A stretch of DNA of 64,000 bases, taken from contig NZ_JAGYJK010000008.1 in NCBI RefSeq assembly GCF_018402175.1, forward strand, positions 1 to 64,000, in the 5' to 3' direction. Under the pieces are notes generated by a model that saw only the letters and a list, made by a program, of their open reading frames with translations, did no database searches and was not told where the DNA came from. Shown one piece after another: positions 9,037 through 17,706 of the stretch (position 1 is its first letter; each line of letters begins with the position of its first letter). The position numbers and the translations under genes are program-made. The stretch is from Yoonia sp. (GTDB lineage: Bacteria > Pseudomonadota > Alphaproteobacteria > Rhodobacterales > Rhodobacteraceae).

Positions 9037-9930
9037 ATGAAACGTAAGATCACCAAGGCCATTTTCCCTGTTGCGGGGCTAGGCACACGTTTCTTGCCTG
9101 CTACTAAATCTGTTCCCAAGGAAATCATGACTTTGGTGGATCGACCCCTGATCCAATATGCGATTGACGAAGCGCGCGCTGCAGGGATCGAGGATTTCAT
9201 TTTTGTCACGTCACGCGGGAAATCCGCGCTAGAGGATTATTTCGATCACGCCCCTGATCTTGAAAATACCTTGCGTGATGGCGGCAAGACCGAGCTTTTG
9301 CGCATCCTGCGCAACACCTATATGGAAAGCGGCGCCATCGCCTATATCCGCCAGCACAAACCGCTGGGGCTGGGTCATGCCGTGTCCTGCGCCAGCAAGC
9401 TGATCGGCAATGAACCTTTCGCTGTGATCCTGCCCGATGACGTGATCGCCGCCGAAAAACCCTGCCTGCAACAGATGATCGAGGCTTATCAGGAGACCGG
9501 CGGGTCGCTGGTCGCCACGATGGAAGTACCGGCTGCGAAAACATCGTCTTACGGTATGCTGGATATCGCCGGTCAGTCCGGCCAGATCGTGCAGGTCAAG
9601 GGTATGGTGGAAAAGCCCGCGGCGGGGGATGCGCCGTCCAACCTTGCGGTGATCGGGCGCTATATTCTGGCCCCCGAGGTGATGCAAAGCCTTGAAGGCG
9701 CGGATCGGGGAGCGGGCGGGGAAATCCAGTTGACGGATGCGATCGCGCAGGAAATCAGCGCAGGTCGCGATGTGTTCGGTTACCGGTTTGACGGGCAACG
9801 CTTTGATTGCGGGTCAAAGGCGGGTTTCCTGCAGGCGACGGTCGCCTTTGCCCTGGCGCGCGAAGATCTGCGGGACGAGCTGTCTGCCTTTCTTGCAGAG
9901 ATACCGTTCACCCGTAACGCTGCGCAATAG
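9037..9930 (+). CDS. galU: UTP-glucose-1-phosphate uridylyltransferase
   Basis: Makes UDP-glucose from UTP and glucose 1-phosphate for polysaccharide synthesis. 297 residues with the nucleotide-binding motif GLGTRFLPATKSVPKE at the start, VDRPLIQYAIDEA following, and the C-terminal FDCGSKAGFLQATV typical of bacterial GalU. The ATG at 9037 starts the family's normal N-terminus. It is separated from kdsB by 91 bases. That gap contains a TTGACA (8973-8978) without a convincing -10 at the right distance. The following glycosyltransferase begins 17 bases after the stop, so galU probably heads an operon of five genes. Confidence 0.97.
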   Translation: MKRKITKAIFPVAGLGTRFLPATKSVPKEIMTLVDRPLIQYAIDEARAAGIEDFIFVTSRGKSALEDYFDHAPDLENTLRDGGKTELLRILRNTYMESGAIAYIRQHKPLGLGHAVSCASKLIGNEPFAVILPDDVIAAEKPCLQQMIEAYQETGGSLVATMEVPAAKTSSYGMLDIAGQSGQIVQVKGMVEKPAAGDAPSNLAVIGRYILAPEVMQSLEGADRGAGGEIQLTDAIAQEISAGRDVFGYRFDGQRFDCGSKAGFLQATVAFALAREDLRDELSAFLAEIPFTRNAAQ

Positions 9931-9947
9931 GCCGCAGGTTTTCTTGA

Positions 9948-10982
9948 ATGCCGGTTGGCGACCTGTGGATGGCCTATCGGATGCGCTGGAAACGGCGCCG
10001 CTTTCTGTTTCGTATCTGGCGTAAGCGGTGCCAGATCATGCCGGTGCAGGACCGGACGGCGGCGATCGGGGCGGATATGATCTTGTGTTTCGCGGCCGTC
10101 CGCAATGAAATGGCGCGCCTGCCCTATTTCCTACAACATTATCGCAGGCTGGGAATCGGCCATTTTCTGATTGTCGATAACGGCAGCGATGATGGCAGTG
10201 CCGCCTATCTTGCGGCGCAGCCTGATGTGTCGCTGTGGTCTACGCAGCACAGCTACCGGCTTGCGCGGTTCGGGATGGATTGGCTGGGCTGGCTGCACTG
10301 GCAGTTTGGCCATCGGCACTGGTGCCTGACGGTCGATGCCGATGAATTGCTGACCTTTCCCTTTGCTGGCAGCCGCGATCTGGGCGATCTGACCCGCCAT
10401 CTGGATGCGTGCGGGATCACGTCCTTTGGTGCGATCATGTTGGACATGTATCCTAAAGGCCCCATCGCCGAGGCGCGGAATGACCCGACAATGGACCCTT
10501 TAGACGTGCTGGCATGGTTCGACGCCCCCAACTACCGCGAAAAAATCCACCCCGTGTATCAGAACCTATGGATACAGGGCGGCGTGCGGGACCGTGTGTT
10601 TTTCGCGGCAAGGCCGGAACGCGCCCCCACGCTGAGCAAGGTGCCGCTGGTGCGCTGGCATTGGCGGCATGTCTATGTCAGTTCGACCCACCAGATGCTG
10701 CCGCGCCGCTTGAACCATGTGTTCGACCGTGCGGATGACCGGCGGGTCACGGGCGTCTTGCTGCACACCAAGTTCCTGCCCGACATCATGTCCAAATCGC
10801 AAGAGGAACTGACCCGCCGGCAGCATTTCGAAAACAGCGGCCTTTATTCCGACTATCATGCGCAGCTTGCGCAGGGACCCGACCTGTGGAGCCCGCAATC
10901 GCAGCGCTATACCGGATGGGCGCAGCTGGTGGCGCTGGGTCTGATGTCGCAAGGAGACTGGGACCAACATGACGTCATTTGA
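9948..10982 (+). CDS. Glycosyltransferase family 2-like protein, first of a tandem pair
   Basis: 344 residues. It resembles the GT2-like group (Pfam Glyco_tranf_2_4): AAVRNEMARLPYFLQHYRRL, then IVDNGSDDGS, then the metal-binding DxD-type site TVDADELL near residue 127. The C-terminal half has NLWIQGGVRDRVFF and HVYVSSTHQMLPRRL, shared with the next gene. No signal peptide is present, so it should act in the cytoplasm on a nucleotide sugar. The acceptor is unknown. An AGG lies about 9 bases before the ATG. It follows galU by 17 bases and precedes its paralogue by 24, pointing to surface polysaccharide assembly. Confidence 0.85.
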   Translation: MPVGDLWMAYRMRWKRRRFLFRIWRKRCQIMPVQDRTAAIGADMILCFAAVRNEMARLPYFLQHYRRLGIGHFLIVDNGSDDGSAAYLAAQPDVSLWSTQHSYRLARFGMDWLGWLHWQFGHRHWCLTVDADELLTFPFAGSRDLGDLTRHLDACGITSFGAIMLDMYPKGPIAEARNDPTMDPLDVLAWFDAPNYREKIHPVYQNLWIQGGVRDRVFFAARPERAPTLSKVPLVRWHWRHVYVSSTHQMLPRRLNHVFDRADDRRVTGVLLHTKFLPDIMSKSQEELTRRQHFENSGLYSDYHAQLAQGPDLWSPQSQRYTGWAQLVALGLMSQGDWDQHDVI

Positions 10983-11006
10983 ACAGCAGACAAAGGCCGT
11001 ATCCGC

Positions 11007-12017
11007 TTGGGGTTTCTGACATCATACCGGCTGCGCTGGTACCGCCAGCACTGGAGGCTGCGAGCCATGCTCAAGGCGCGCGATCTGACCGCAGTGCAGG
11101 ATCGCACCGGCAAAATCAGGCCCGACGACGTGCTGTTGTTCTGCACCTTCCGGAACGAAGACCAGCGGCTGCCCTATTTCGTGCAATATTACCGTGATCT
11201 GGGCATCGACCATTTTCTGATGGTCGATAACGACAGCGATGATGGTGGGCGCGATTTCTTGGCTGACCAGCCTGACGTTTCACTGTGGCAGACCAAGGCA
11301 GGCTATGGCGCAGCGCGTCATGGTATCGATTGGCTGACCTATCTGCAGGGGAAATATGCGCATGATCATTGGGCGCTGACGGTCGATGTGGACGAATTTT
11401 TCGTCTATCCGTTCTGCGACAGCCGCCCGATCCGCGCGCTGGCCGACTGGCTGGATGCATCCGAGGTCCGGTCCTTCGGCGCGCTGTTGCTGGATATGTA
11501 CCCCAAGGGTCCGGTCAGCGCCCAGCCTTACCAGCGCGGCGACGACCCGTTCAAGACTGCCTGCTGGTTCGATGCGGGCAATTACGTCATGTCCCGCAAC
11601 ACCATGCTGCGCAACCTGTGGATACAGGGTGGCCCGCGCGCGCGCATGTTTTTCGCGGACAAACCGCGACAGGCCCCCGCGCTGAACAAGATCCCCTTTG
11701 TGAAATGGCAGCACACCTATGCCTATGTCAGCTCGACCCATATGATGCTGCCGCGCGGGTTGAACCTTGTCTATGACCAGCATGGTGGCGAAAAGACGTC
11801 AGGCGTTCTGCTGCATGCGAAATTCATCGACACGTTCAGCACCCGCGCCGCCGAAGAGGCCGTTCGCGCCGAACATTATGCCAGTGGGCGCGAATACAAA
11901 TCCTATGAAACGCGTCAGGGTGCCGACCCCGACTTCTGGTGCGAATGGAGCGAGCGTTATATCAACTGGCGCCAGCTGGAAGGTCTGGGGCTGATGTCCA
12001 AGGGGAACTGGGCATGA
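11007..12017 (+). CDS. Glycosyltransferase family 2-like protein, second of a tandem pair
   Basis: 336 residues, clearly a paralogue of the preceding protein. Shared blocks include SYRLRW near the start, QDRTGKI, FRNEDQRLPYF, MVDNDSDDGG, the DxD-type TVDVDEFF, LLLDMYPKGPVS and the closing LGLMSKGNW. The start is taken as TTG at 11007. It is preceded by AAAGG, and the first residues then align with the paralogue; an in-frame stop lies at 10980. The next ATG (11067) would remove the aligned N-terminus. The gene ends in an ATGA overlap with the next. Divergence between the two suggests different sugar or acceptor specificity rather than a recent copy. Confidence 0.85.
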   Translation: MGFLTSYRLRWYRQHWRLRAMLKARDLTAVQDRTGKIRPDDVLLFCTFRNEDQRLPYFVQYYRDLGIDHFLMVDNDSDDGGRDFLADQPDVSLWQTKAGYGAARHGIDWLTYLQGKYAHDHWALTVDVDEFFVYPFCDSRPIRALADWLDASEVRSFGALLLDMYPKGPVSAQPYQRGDDPFKTACWFDAGNYVMSRNTMLRNLWIQGGPRARMFFADKPRQAPALNKIPFVKWQHTYAYVSSTHMMLPRGLNLVYDQHGGEKTSGVLLHAKFIDTFSTRAAEEAVRAEHYASGREYKSYETRQGADPDFWCEWSERYINWRQLEGLGLMSKGNWA

Positions 12018-13708
12018 CGCTGGGTGTTGTAATGCTGGTGCATACGGCCTTTGACCGTGCCGAACAGATGATCCGGCATTGGGCGGATGCAGGTTGTCCG
12101 GTGGTGGTGCATGTGGACAGGAATGTCGGGCAGGCAACCCATGATGCCTTTGTCGCGGCGCTTGCTGATCTGGCCGATGTCAGCTTTGGCCGCCGGTACC
12201 GCGGGGAATGGGGGATGTGGGGGCTGATCGCCGCATCGCAGGCCGCGTCGCGCCAATTGCTGGACCGATATCCGCAGATCCAGCATGTCTATCTGGCCTC
12301 GGGAGCCTGCCTGCCGCTGCGACCGATTGCGGAATTGAAGGCCTATCTTGCTGCAAGGCCGGACACCGATTTCATCGAAAGCGTCACCACCGGCGATGTA
12401 AAATGGACGGTGGGTGGGTTGGATCGTGAAAGGTTCACCCTGCGTTTTCCATTTTCATGGAAACGCCAGCGCCAACTGTTCGACGGCTATGTGCGGTTGC
12501 AACGGCTGCTGCGAGTGCGGCGGCAGATTCCCGCAGGGATCACGCCGCATCTGGGATCGCAATGGTGGTGCCTGACGCGCCAAACGCTGACTGCGATCCT
12601 GAATGATCCGCGCCGCGCCGCATTTGACACCTATTTCCGGCAGGTCTGGATACCAGACGAATGCTATTACCAAACTCTTGCCCGCTTGCATACGCGCCGG
12701 CTCGAAAGCCGGTCGTTGACCTTGGCCAAGTTCGATTTTCAGGGCAAGCCGCATATATTCTACGACGATCATGCCGAACTTTTGGCGCGGTCAGGTTGTT
12801 TCGTCGCGCGCAAGATCTGGCCGCAGGCCAAGGCGCTGTATCACAGGTTTCCGTCAGGGTCGCAGGCTGATCTGGAACCGCATACGGGGACGATCGACCG
12901 CATTTTCGCGCAGGCTGTTGACCGGCGTACCAGCGGGCGGCGCGGGCTTTACATGCAAAGCCGGTTTCCTTTCATGGAGCGTGAGAACGGATTTACGGCT
13001 GTGCCCTATACGGTGTTGCAGGGATTTGATGCCATCATTCCCGACCTCGCCGGTTGGGTGACGGCGCAAACGGGGGTTGTCGCACATGGCCATCTGTTCG
13101 CCACTGACAAGGCGCATTTCGCGGGTGGCGCTGCTATCTATCGCGGTGGTCTGTCCGACAATGCCCGTCTGCGCGACTATAACCCAAAGATGTTTTTGAC
13201 CAATCTGGTCTGGAACGGCCGCGACCGGCATCAGTGCTTTCAGTTCGGACCTGCCGATAGCCAAGCGATCAAATGGATGCTGGCACGCGATGCCCAAGCC
13301 AGCGTCTGGGTCGTCACTGGTGGTTGGGCGGTGTCGCTGTTCCGGTCCGGCAAGCCCGCAAGCGTTGTCCGGTCAGAGGCCGCGCGCCTGCAACAGGTTG
13401 AAAGCCGCTTTATCAGCGCCCTGCAGTCGCCCGATGCGCGCTCGCGGCGGCATATCATGACGCTGGCGGAATTCCTTGGGTCGCCTGTCGATGTGCTGCA
13501 AGCCATCACCGACGACATGGCTGGACATCGCGCCACTGCGCTTGCACAACCGCCTGCGATGGTCGATCTGGACGGTTTTGCCGCGTTTCTTCAGGACCTC
13601 AAAAATCAGGGGATGCATCCCTATCTTGCCGGCGATTTCGCCCACGGCAACAAGATGAAATCCCTGCGGCCACAGCCGCGCAAGGCCTATGTGATCGGCA
13701 AGAAATGA
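12014..13708 (+). CDS. Beta-1,6-N-acetylglucosaminyltransferase-like protein (core-2/I-branching fold) with C-terminal extension
   Basis: 564 residues from the ATG at 12014, which overlaps the previous stop (ATGA). The N-terminal 280 residues look like the core-2/I-branching GT14 family: VVMLVHTAFDRAEQMIRHW, VVVHVDRNVG, VYLASGACLPLRPI, LGSQWWCLTRQTL and WIPDECYYQTL. From about residue 290 to the end there is an extra domain seen in many Rhodobacteraceae homologues (I recall DUF5927 for this region). Its function is unknown, and it includes GHLFATDKAHFAGG and a VWVVTGGWAVSLF segment. In bacteria these enzymes are thought to add GlcNAc or xylose branches to surface glycans. The donor is not shown by sequence. 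Confidence 0.8.
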   Translation: MTLGVVMLVHTAFDRAEQMIRHWADAGCPVVVHVDRNVGQATHDAFVAALADLADVSFGRRYRGEWGMWGLIAASQAASRQLLDRYPQIQHVYLASGACLPLRPIAELKAYLAARPDTDFIESVTTGDVKWTVGGLDRERFTLRFPFSWKRQRQLFDGYVRLQRLLRVRRQIPAGITPHLGSQWWCLTRQTLTAILNDPRRAAFDTYFRQVWIPDECYYQTLARLHTRRLESRSLTLAKFDFQGKPHIFYDDHAELLARSGCFVARKIWPQAKALYHRFPSGSQADLEPHTGTIDRIFAQAVDRRTSGRRGLYMQSRFPFMERENGFTAVPYTVLQGFDAIIPDLAGWVTAQTGVVAHGHLFATDKAHFAGGAAIYRGGLSDNARLRDYNPKMFLTNLVWNGRDRHQCFQFGPADSQAIKWMLARDAQASVWVVTGGWAVSLFRSGKPASVVRSEAARLQQVESRFISALQSPDARSRRHIMTLAEFLGSPVDVLQAITDDMAGHRATALAQPPAMVDLDGFAAFLQDLKNQGMHPYLAGDFAHGNKMKSLRPQPRKAYVIGKK

Positions 13709-15129
13709 CAAAGTTCGATTATTTCATCATTCTGGCGGATATGCGGACGGGGTCGAACTTCCTTGAATCGAACCTGAACGCGGTTGATGGCCTGTCCTGT
13801 CTGGGCGAGGCGTTCAACCCCGGTTTCATCGGCTATCCGATGCAAGAGGCGCTGTTCGGCATCTCGCTGGACCAGCGCGAAGCCGATCCGCAGAAGTTGC
13901 TGGATGCGATCAAGGCGGCGGATGGTCTGTGCGGTTTTCGGTTCTTTCACAACCATGATCCCCGCGTGCTGGACATCTGCCTTGCCGATCCGTGCTGCGC
14001 CAAGATTGTTCTGACGCGCAATCCGCTGGATACCTACGTCAGTCTCAAGATCGCGCAGGCGACGGGCCAGTGGAAACTGACCAATGCGACCCATGCAAAA
14101 AACCAGCGGATTAGTTTTGACCCTGATGAATTCACGAACCATCTGCGCGCGATGCAGGATTTTCAGACAATGCTGCTGCACCGGCTTCAGATCACGGGGC
14201 AGACGGCGTTTTTTATCGGTTACGATGATTTGCAGGATATCGCGGTTCTGAACGGGCTTGCCGCATTTTTGGGGCTGCCCGCGCGGTTGGCCAACCTTGA
14301 TCGCAAGCTCAAGAAACAAAACCCGGCGCCCTTTGCCGACAAGGTCAGCAATCTGGCCGAGATGGAAAGCGCGCTGCGCGGCATCGACCCGTTTGGCCTG
14401 AGCCGGACGCCTAATTTTGAACCGCGCAAGGGGCCTGCGATCCCGACCTATATGGCGGCGGCGCGGACCGGTCTGATCTATATGCCGCTGCGATCAGGGC
14501 CGCAGGACGTAATTGCCGACTGGTTTTTCGCGTTAGACGATGCGCCGCCGATCACGGATTTTTCGCAAAAATCACTGCGCCAATGGCAGAGTGACCATAC
14601 CCCGTTTCGGCGGTTCACCGTGCTGCGCCATCCGGTTGCACGCGCCCATGCGGCGTTCTGTGACCATATCCTGACAACCGGTGACGGGCATTATCCACAT
14701 CTACGCGCGACCTTGCGCAAGGTCCACAAGCTGCCGATTCCCGAAGGTGGCCCCGACCTTGACCATCCGGGTGATTATGATCCGGCGGCGCACCGGACCG
14801 GTTTTCTGGCGTTTCTGGAATTCCTGTGCAGCAATCTGGCGGGTCAGACCAGCGTCAGGGTTGATGCGGCTTGGGCCAGCCAGTTGACCCTATTGCAGGG
14901 GATGGCGCAGGTCGCGCTGCCAGATGTGATCTTGCACGAGGATGATATGCCACGCGCCCTGCCGCTGCTGGCAGCGCAGGTCGGTAGGCCGGACGCGCCA
15001 TTGCCACGGTTGGCGGCACACCGGCATGGGTATTGGCTGGCGGCAGTCTATGATCCGGTGATCGAGGCGACAGCCCGCACCGCCTATGCGCGCGATTACG
15101 AAACTTTCGGGTTCACTGATTGGCGCTAG
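13705..15129 (+). CDS. Two-part sulfotransferase-like protein (NodH/Stf0-type N-terminus)
   Basis: 474 residues, start overlapping the previous gene by 4 bases. The N-terminal half has both PAPS-contact motifs of sulfotransferases: the 5'-phosphosulfate loop ADMRTGSNFLESNL near residue 12, and the 3'-phosphate motif VLTRNPLDTYVSL near 107. The C-terminal half repeats a sulfotransferase-like layout. Its 3'-phosphate-like motif VLRHPVARAHAAF (near 310) is present. Its phosphosulfate loop is degenerate, reading YMPLRSGPQDVI without the Lys/Arg-Thr/Ser pattern. It probably sulfates the glycan built by the preceding transferases. The second half may be an acceptor-binding pseudo-domain. The stop codon shares CTAG with the stop of convergent ptsN. 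Confidence 0.75.
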   Translation: MTKFDYFIILADMRTGSNFLESNLNAVDGLSCLGEAFNPGFIGYPMQEALFGISLDQREADPQKLLDAIKAADGLCGFRFFHNHDPRVLDICLADPCCAKIVLTRNPLDTYVSLKIAQATGQWKLTNATHAKNQRISFDPDEFTNHLRAMQDFQTMLLHRLQITGQTAFFIGYDDLQDIAVLNGLAAFLGLPARLANLDRKLKKQNPAPFADKVSNLAEMESALRGIDPFGLSRTPNFEPRKGPAIPTYMAAARTGLIYMPLRSGPQDVIADWFFALDDAPPITDFSQKSLRQWQSDHTPFRRFTVLRHPVARAHAAFCDHILTTGDGHYPHLRATLRKVHKLPIPEGGPDLDHPGDYDPAAHRTGFLAFLEFLCSNLAGQTSVRVDAAWASQLTLLQGMAQVALPDVILHEDDMPRALPLLAAQVGRPDAPLPRLAAHRHGYWLAAVYDPVIEATARTAYARDYETFGFTDWR

Positions 15130-15590
15130 GCGGCCTGGCTGGACCCGACCGCGGTCAGGATGGTGAACAATGTCACCGGATCGCTGTTGGCGCGCAGCTT
15201 GGCGCAGATTGATGCATCCCGAAAGGTGCGCGACACCAGCGCCAGCGCCTTAAGATGGTCAACACCCGCGTTTTCCGGTGCAATCAACGCAAAGACCAGA
15301 TCGACAGGCTGGCGATCCACAGCATCAAAGTTCAGTGGCTTTTCAAGGCGCAGAAAGATGCCTTTGACGTCGTCCACACCGGCAAGCCGCGCATGCGGCA
15401 GGGCCACGCCATGGCCGACACCCGTGGGTCCAAGATTTTCACGGTCGATCAATGCGTCGATCACGGCGGATGGTTTCAACCCGTAACAGGTTTCCGCCAT
15501 CTCGCCGATATCGTGAAAAAGCCGCTTCTTGCTGGTGCAGGATGCAATCGATTTGACGGCGTTCGATTGCAATATCTTGCTCAGTTGCAT
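15126..15590 (-). CDS. ptsN: PTS IIA-like nitrogen regulatory protein PtsN (EIIANtr)
   Basis: Terminal phosphoacceptor of the nitrogen-related phosphotransferase chain, a regulator rather than a sugar transporter. 154 residues of the EIIA fructose/mannitol fold. The phosphorylated His is His66 in GVALPHARL, and VFALIAPENAGVDHLKAL is the second conserved block. It follows hpf by 27 bases on the minus strand, the normal proteobacterial order. The stop codon TAG overlaps that of the sulfotransferase gene tail to tail. Confidence 0.95.
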   Translation of the reverse strand: MQLSKILQSNAVKSIASCTSKKRLFHDIGEMAETCYGLKPSAVIDALIDRENLGPTGVGHGVALPHARLAGVDDVKGIFLRLEKPLNFDAVDRQPVDLVFALIAPENAGVDHLKALALVSRTFRDASICAKLRANSDPVTLFTILTAVGSSQAA

Positions 15591-15617
15591 GATGCGTCTT
15601 TCTTGTTTTGCCTTGGA

Positions 15618-16193
15618 TCACCCGGCAGCGCGCGGGTCGATCCATCCGATGTTGCCATCGTCTCTTCGGTAAACGACATTCACGCCGCTATGTTTTTCGT
15701 TCCTGAAAACCAGGACTGGCGCATTCGCGATTTCCATCTGCATCACGGCCTCGCCCACGGACAGCGACGGTATCTTGGTTTCCATCTCGGCGATGATCAT
15801 CGCGTTGACGGTATCGTTGCTGGCTTCTTCAGTCTCGTCACTTGGAGCGAGGATATATGACCCGGCATCGGAAAGTTCAACCGGCGTTGAACGGCCGGCA
15901 TGGTGGTCCTTCAGGCGGCGCTTGTAGCGGCGCAATTGCTTGTCCATCTTCTCGGCGCAGCTGTCGAAGGCGGCATATATTTCAGTCGCCTTTCCGGTTG
16001 CTTGCGCGGTCAGTCCGGTGGACAGATGCACGACTGCTTCGCAGACATATTCATGGGCAGACTTGGAAAAGACGACATAGGCTTCGGTGGGCCGTCCGGC
16101 GTATTTGCTTAGGATGGCGTCCATTTCCGTGCGGACATGCGTTTGCAGGGCTTCACCAATATCGATTTGTTTTCCGCTGATTTGATACCGCAT
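15618..16193 (-). CDS. hpf: Ribosome hibernation promoting factor, long form
   Basis: Binds idle ribosomes and, in the long form, drives 100S dimer formation. 191 residues from the ATG at 16193, which has AGGAG 6 bases upstream; the longer frame upstream lacks support. Residues 1-100 are the RaiA/HPF domain (MRYQISGKQIDIGEALQTHV, ending in KQLRRYKRRLKDH). A linker follows, then the C-terminal dimerisation domain at about 135-188 (PSLSVGEAVMQMEI, VVYRRDDGNIGWIDP). It lies between lptB and ptsN, in the slot where rpoN normally comes first in many proteobacteria. Confidence 0.95.
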   Translation of the reverse strand: MRYQISGKQIDIGEALQTHVRTEMDAILSKYAGRPTEAYVVFSKSAHEYVCEAVVHLSTGLTAQATGKATEIYAAFDSCAEKMDKQLRRYKRRLKDHHAGRSTPVELSDAGSYILAPSDETEEASNDTVNAMIIAEMETKIPSLSVGEAVMQMEIANAPVLVFRNEKHSGVNVVYRRDDGNIGWIDPRAAG

Positions 16194-16288
16194 TCTTTCT
16201 CCTAGGGTCTGGGGGTCAGGTGTTGACCCATGGTATTGCCACGGGTGCATCGACCGCTTCGCGCAATGTCAGTGATTGATGTTAAGCT

Positions 16289-16309
16289 ATTGTAAAAAAA
16301 CAATTGTTT
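16289..16309 (-). promoter_or_regulatory. Possible hpf promoter -10 next to a 12-bp palindrome
   Basis: In the 238-base gap upstream of hpf the minus strand shows TACAAT (16289-16294), a near-consensus -10. It directly abuts the perfect palindrome AAACAATTGTTT (16298-16309). No clear -35 is present, so activator dependence is possible. The palindrome could be an operator. The rest of the gap (16194-16431) shows nothing gene-like, and rpoN, often found here, is absent. Confidence 0.25.
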
Positions 16310-16431
16310 CCAGCAGGCTGACCGCTGTGTCAGCATGTCTGCGGGGCATGAAAAATGGCCTGTCATCCCCTATATTTGGCGGCAAAACCGAACGTCTTGT
16401 CAATGATCCTGTCGCCGGGTGACCAAAAGAA

Positions 16432-17193
16432 TCAGTTCACCCGAAAGTTGTTGCCCAGATAGACGCGCCGCACGTTTTCATCTTGCACTACGTCTTGGGT
16501 TGTTCCACTCATCAACACCTTGCCATCATGCAAGATATAGGCGCGGTCCACGATCTGTAGTGTTTCTTGCACATTATGATCGGTGATCAGCACGCCGATG
16601 CCCCGGTTTTTCAGATCGGCGACAAGATGCCGGATCTCCGCTACGGCGATCGGATCGACCCCAGCAAAAGGTTCGTCAAGCAGCACATATTTCGGCCCCG
16701 CCGCAAGGCAGCGCGCGATTTCCACGCGCCGCCGTTCACCCCCCGATAGCGCCATGGCAGATGCCCGACGCAGATGTTCGATCGAAAATTCCGACAGCAG
16801 CGTTTCAAGCCGTTCACGCCGCTGGTGCCTGTCCTTGAGCGCGATTTCGAGGATCGACATGATATTGTCTTCGACCGACATCCCCCGAAAAATCGACATC
16901 TCCTGCGGTAGATAGCCGATGCCAAGCTGCGCGCGACGGTACATCGGCAGGGTCGTCACATCGCGCCCGTCGATGATGACCTTGCCGCCTTCGGGTGCGA
17001 CAAGGCCCGCGATGGCGTAAAAACAGGTGGTTTTGCCCGATCCGTTTGGCCCCAGCAGCGCCACAACCTCGCCCCGGCCCAGCGTGATAGATACGTCGCG
17101 GATCACTGGGCGCTTGCGATAGCTTTTGCGCAGGCTGATGATCTGCAAGCCGACATCGCCTGTCTGGACGGTTAGGTTGGGGGGTGGAGTCAT
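16432..17193 (-). CDS. lptB: LPS export ABC transporter ATPase LptB
   Basis: Cytoplasmic ATPase of the LptB2FG motor that pulls LPS out of the inner membrane. 253 residues with Walker A LGPNGSGKTTCFY, the Q-loop region QEMSIFRGMSVEDNI, signature LSGGERRRVEIA, Walker B YVLLDEPFAGVDPIA and the switch His in ITDHNV. The C-terminus ends VYLGNNFRV, as is usual for LptB. It overlaps lptA by 4 bases, so the two are co-translated. Confidence 0.97.
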   Translation of the reverse strand: MTPPPNLTVQTGDVGLQIISLRKSYRKRPVIRDVSITLGRGEVVALLGPNGSGKTTCFYAIAGLVAPEGGKVIIDGRDVTTLPMYRRAQLGIGYLPQEMSIFRGMSVEDNIMSILEIALKDRHQRRERLETLLSEFSIEHLRRASAMALSGGERRRVEIARCLAAGPKYVLLDEPFAGVDPIAVAEIRHLVADLKNRGIGVLITDHNVQETLQIVDRAYILHDGKVLMSGTTQDVVQDENVRRVYLGNNFRVN

Positions 17194-17678
17194 TCGGTCC
17201 CGCCCTGTTGCAGCATGGTGCGCACGCGGCCCTGCATTGTCGCGGTGCCATCGGTCACGTTCACGACCATGCTTTGCGCGGAAATCACGGTGCCGCCTTG
17301 GGTCACCAACACATCCCCCGTCAGCGTCAGCAGGCCGGTCGTGATGTCGTAATCCGCGCTGTCAGCCTCGGCAGCGTCCTGCGTGTTCGCCAGCAGCACA
17401 TCACCAGTGGCGATCAGGCGTGCGATTTCAGCGGTGTCGCTGCCATAGACGACTTCAACTCTTTGGGCGGACAGGCGTAGGTCGCCCTGGATGACCAGCA
17501 CATCACCCTCGAATACGGCGATTCCGGTGTCCTGATCCACCGACAGGGTTTGCGACGTCACCTCGATCGCGGCGCTGGGGTCCACAACCAAGGCACCCAG
17601 ATCGATCTGCGTTTGCGCGCTGGCAGTGGTGGACACCAACGCCAGCAGCGTCATGCAAAAGGCGAGAAATCGAAACAC
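17190..17678 (-). CDS. lptA: LPS transport periplasmic protein LptA
   Basis: Periplasmic bridge protein of the Lpt machine. 162 residues: signal peptide about 1-21 (ending TTASAQ), then an OstA-like beta-jellyroll with IEVTSQTLSVDQDTGIAVFEGDV and repeated GDVLV strands. Slightly short but within range for alphaproteobacteria. It lies between lptC and lptB in one operon. Confidence 0.9.
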   Translation of the reverse strand: MFRFLAFCMTLLALVSTTASAQTQIDLGALVVDPSAAIEVTSQTLSVDQDTGIAVFEGDVLVIQGDLRLSAQRVEVVYGSDTAEIARLIATGDVLLANTQDAAEADSADYDITTGLLTLTGDVLVTQGGTVISAQSMVVNVTDGTATMQGRVRTMLQQGGTE

Positions 17679-17706
17679 GAGGCAAATGTCCTTTGCTGCG
17701 GGCGGC

